Positions 62,823 through 64,000 of a stretch of DNA of 64,000 nt are shown piece by piece; the first letter of the stretch is position 1; every line of letters begins with the position of its first letter. The stretch is from Pseudomonadota bacterium. Its GTDB lineage: Bacteria; Pseudomonadota; Alphaproteobacteria; Caulobacterales; Caulobacteraceae. The translations under genes were made by a program, and so were the position numbers. The notes below the pieces were generated by a model. It was not told the origin of the DNA, did no database searches, and saw only the letters and a list, made by a program, of their open reading frames with translations. The DNA lies in NCBI GenBank assembly GCA_020161365.1, contig JAIUNU010000012.1, positions 62,001 to 126,000 on the forward strand, read 5' to 3'.

Positions 62823-63818
62823 ATGACTCGAGCCGCCCCTCCGCCGATCTCCGTTCTTGACCTCGCGCCTGTTCCTCAGGGCTCGAGTGTTGGTCAGGCC
62901 TTGAAGAACAGCATCGATCTGGCCCGACACGCCGAAGCGCTAGGCTTCCAGCGATACTGGCTGGCCGAGCACCACAACATGCCGGGAATCGCGAGCGCTG
63001 CGACGGCCGTGGTCATTGGCCAGGTGGCGGCCGCGACGACCACGATTCGGGTCGGCTCGGGCGGCGTCATGCTGCCAAACCATGCACCGCTGATGGTGGC
63101 GGAGCAGTTCGGGACCCTGAACGCGCTCTACCCTGGCCGAATCGATCTGGGTCTCGGGCGCGCGCCAGGAACCGACCAGGCCACCATGCGCGCCCTTCGC
63201 CGCTACGCCGACGCGGTCGATTCGTTCGCTCAGGACGTTGTTGAGCTGCAGCACTGGTTCAAACCTGCGACCGCCGACCAGGGCGTGCGTGCTGTTCCTG
63301 GCGAAGGACAGGATGTGCCGATCTGGATCCTCGGCTCCTCGACCTGGGGCGCGCAGCTGGCGGCGGCGCTTGGCCTGCCCTACGCCTTCGCCGCCCACTT
63401 CGCGCCGGACGCCCTCCTGGACGCACTGGCGCTGTATCGTCGGCATTTCAAGCCTTCCGAGAGCCTGGATCGCCCCTACGCCATGGTCTGTATCGGGGTG
63501 TGCGCCGCTGACACCGACGAAGAGGCCACGCGGTTGTCGACCTCGACCCAGCAGCAGTTCCTGGCGTTGCGACGGGGGCGTCCGGGCCTTCTCCCCCCGC
63601 CCGTCGACGACATACGCGAGCACGCATCACCGACCGAGCTCGCCGGGCTTGATCACACCTTGCGCTACGCCGCTGTTGGATCGGCGGAAACCGTCCGGCG
63701 AAAGATCGATCAGGTTCTCGACCTGACGGGCGCCGACGAGCTGATGGCGGCGGCCCAGATTCACGACCATGAAGCCCGCAAACGCAGCTACGAAATTCTC
63801 GCGTCGCTTCGAAGCTAG
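62823..63818 (+). CDS. LLM-class flavin-dependent oxidoreductase
   Basis: A 331-residue luciferase-like monooxygenase-fold protein. It begins [17 protein letters not shown] and has [57 protein letters not shown] and [20 protein letters not shown], the pattern of the MsnO8/YhbW-like group. The family uses reduced FMN or F420 to oxygenate small molecules; the substrate is unknown. ATG 62823 is chosen over 62778 because family similarity begins there. It follows tRNA-Asp and its stop overlaps that of the converging partial gene. Confidence 0.92.
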   Translation: MTRAAPPPISVLDLAPVPQGSSVGQALKNSIDLARHAEALGFQRYWLAEHHNMPGIASAATAVVIGQVAAATTTIRVGSGGVMLPNHAPLMVAEQFGTLNALYPGRIDLGLGRAPGTDQATMRALRRYADAVDSFAQDVVELQHWFKPATADQGVRAVPGEGQDVPIWILGSSTWGAQLAAALGLPYAFAAHFAPDALLDALALYRRHFKPSESLDRPYAMVCIGVCAADTDEEATRLSTSTQQQFLALRRGRPGLLPPPVDDIREHASPTELAGLDHTLRYAAVGSAETVRRKIDQVLDLTGADELMAAAQIHDHEARKRSYEILASLRS

Positions 63819-64000
63819 TGACTGGCTGGCGCGGCGCGCCCCTCAAAGGCCCGCCGTCTCGTCAGCCGGCCGTAGACACCGCATAGCTCCGTGAAGACAG
63901 CGTCCCATCCGTGGCGCGCTACGGCGCGACGCCTCGCCGCGAGGCCGATCGTACCTACATCACGCGCGAACAGCGCCTCAATCGCTTCGGCGAAGGCGGC
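63815..64000 (-). CDS. C-terminal end of a probable glycosyltransferase (runs off the right edge)
   Basis: The reverse strand is open from the window edge to TAG at 63815, encoding 61 residues: [20 protein letters not shown], then [32 protein letters not shown] and a short Ala/Pro tail. The pattern (helix ending in an Arg-rich turn, then [17 protein letters not shown]) is typical of the last helices of GT4-type (GT-B fold) glycosyltransferases. The catalytic part is outside the window, so the call is tentative. Its stop overlaps that of the LLM gene. Confidence 0.6.
   Translation of the reverse strand, partial: AAFAEAIEALFARDVGTIGLAARRRAVARHGWDAVFTELCGVYGRLTRRRAFEGRAAPASH

Overview
The window is a high-GC, densely coding stretch of a bacterial chromosome. 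Gene content, gene order and the presence of a SidA-type peptide place it in the Alphaproteobacteria, most likely Caulobacter or a close relative. It is core genome: I see no insertion sequence, prophage, CRISPR array or plasmid gene. The name Caulobacter is an inference from protein features and synteny, because no database search was possible.

Layout. Bases 1-1.1 kb: the 5' end of aspS and tpiA, read leftwards. 1.2-8.3 kb, rightwards: a PpiD-like periplasmic folding protein overlapping trpE, then trpG-trpD-trpC and a PlsC-type acyltransferase, with one small membrane-protein gene inverted between trpE and trpG. 8.3-10.1 kb: a methyltransferase and lexA, which has its own SOS box. 10.2-13.1 kb, leftwards: a PEP mutase/isocitrate lyase-superfamily gene and comEC. 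13.3-16.1 kb, rightwards: gltX and gltA, closed by a strong terminator. 16.1-33.2 kb, leftwards: the envelope and translation cluster in transcription order rpsB-tsf | pyrH-frr-uppS-cdsA-dxr-rseP-bamA-skp-lpxD-fabZ-lpxA-lpxI-lpxB | FliK-like-FlhB-like. 33.5-38.9 kb: a HAD phosphatase, dnaE, the 29-residue gene sidA and a nucleoside hydrolase. 38.9-42.2 kb, leftwards: proS-lolE-lolD. 42.6-62.5 kb, leftwards: the complete 14-subunit nuo operon (nuoA to nuoN) with five extra small genes inside it, continuing into birA-coaX-rnj-mce-DUF1467. 62.7-64 kb: tRNA-Asp, a luciferase-like monooxygenase and the 3' end of a likely glycosyltransferase gene.

How the genes work together. The lpx, fabZ, bamA, skp, rseP and lol genes build and police the outer membrane. 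uppS, cdsA and dxr supply undecaprenyl, phospholipid and isoprenoid precursors. tsf, rpsB, frr, pyrH, gltX, proS, aspS and tRNA-Asp serve translation and nucleotide supply. nuo encodes NADH:quinone oxidoreductase. Two SOS boxes of the alphaproteobacterial form GTTC-N7-GTTC were found by eye, at lexA and at sidA; both are repressor sites at genes of the DNA-damage response.

The most notable items are: sidA, which a minimum-length gene caller would miss, with an SOS box over its -35 element and dnaE directly downstream; five uncharacterised small genes inside the nuo operon, including two lipoproteins and two membrane proteins; a 36-residue segment of NuoL with 15 His and 9 Asp; a FliK-like/FlhB-C-like pair far from other flagellar genes, the FlhB-like protein lacking the NPTH self-cleavage motif; a large imperfect palindrome upstream of proS; and a roughly 215-nt structured region downstream of the nuo-mce operon.
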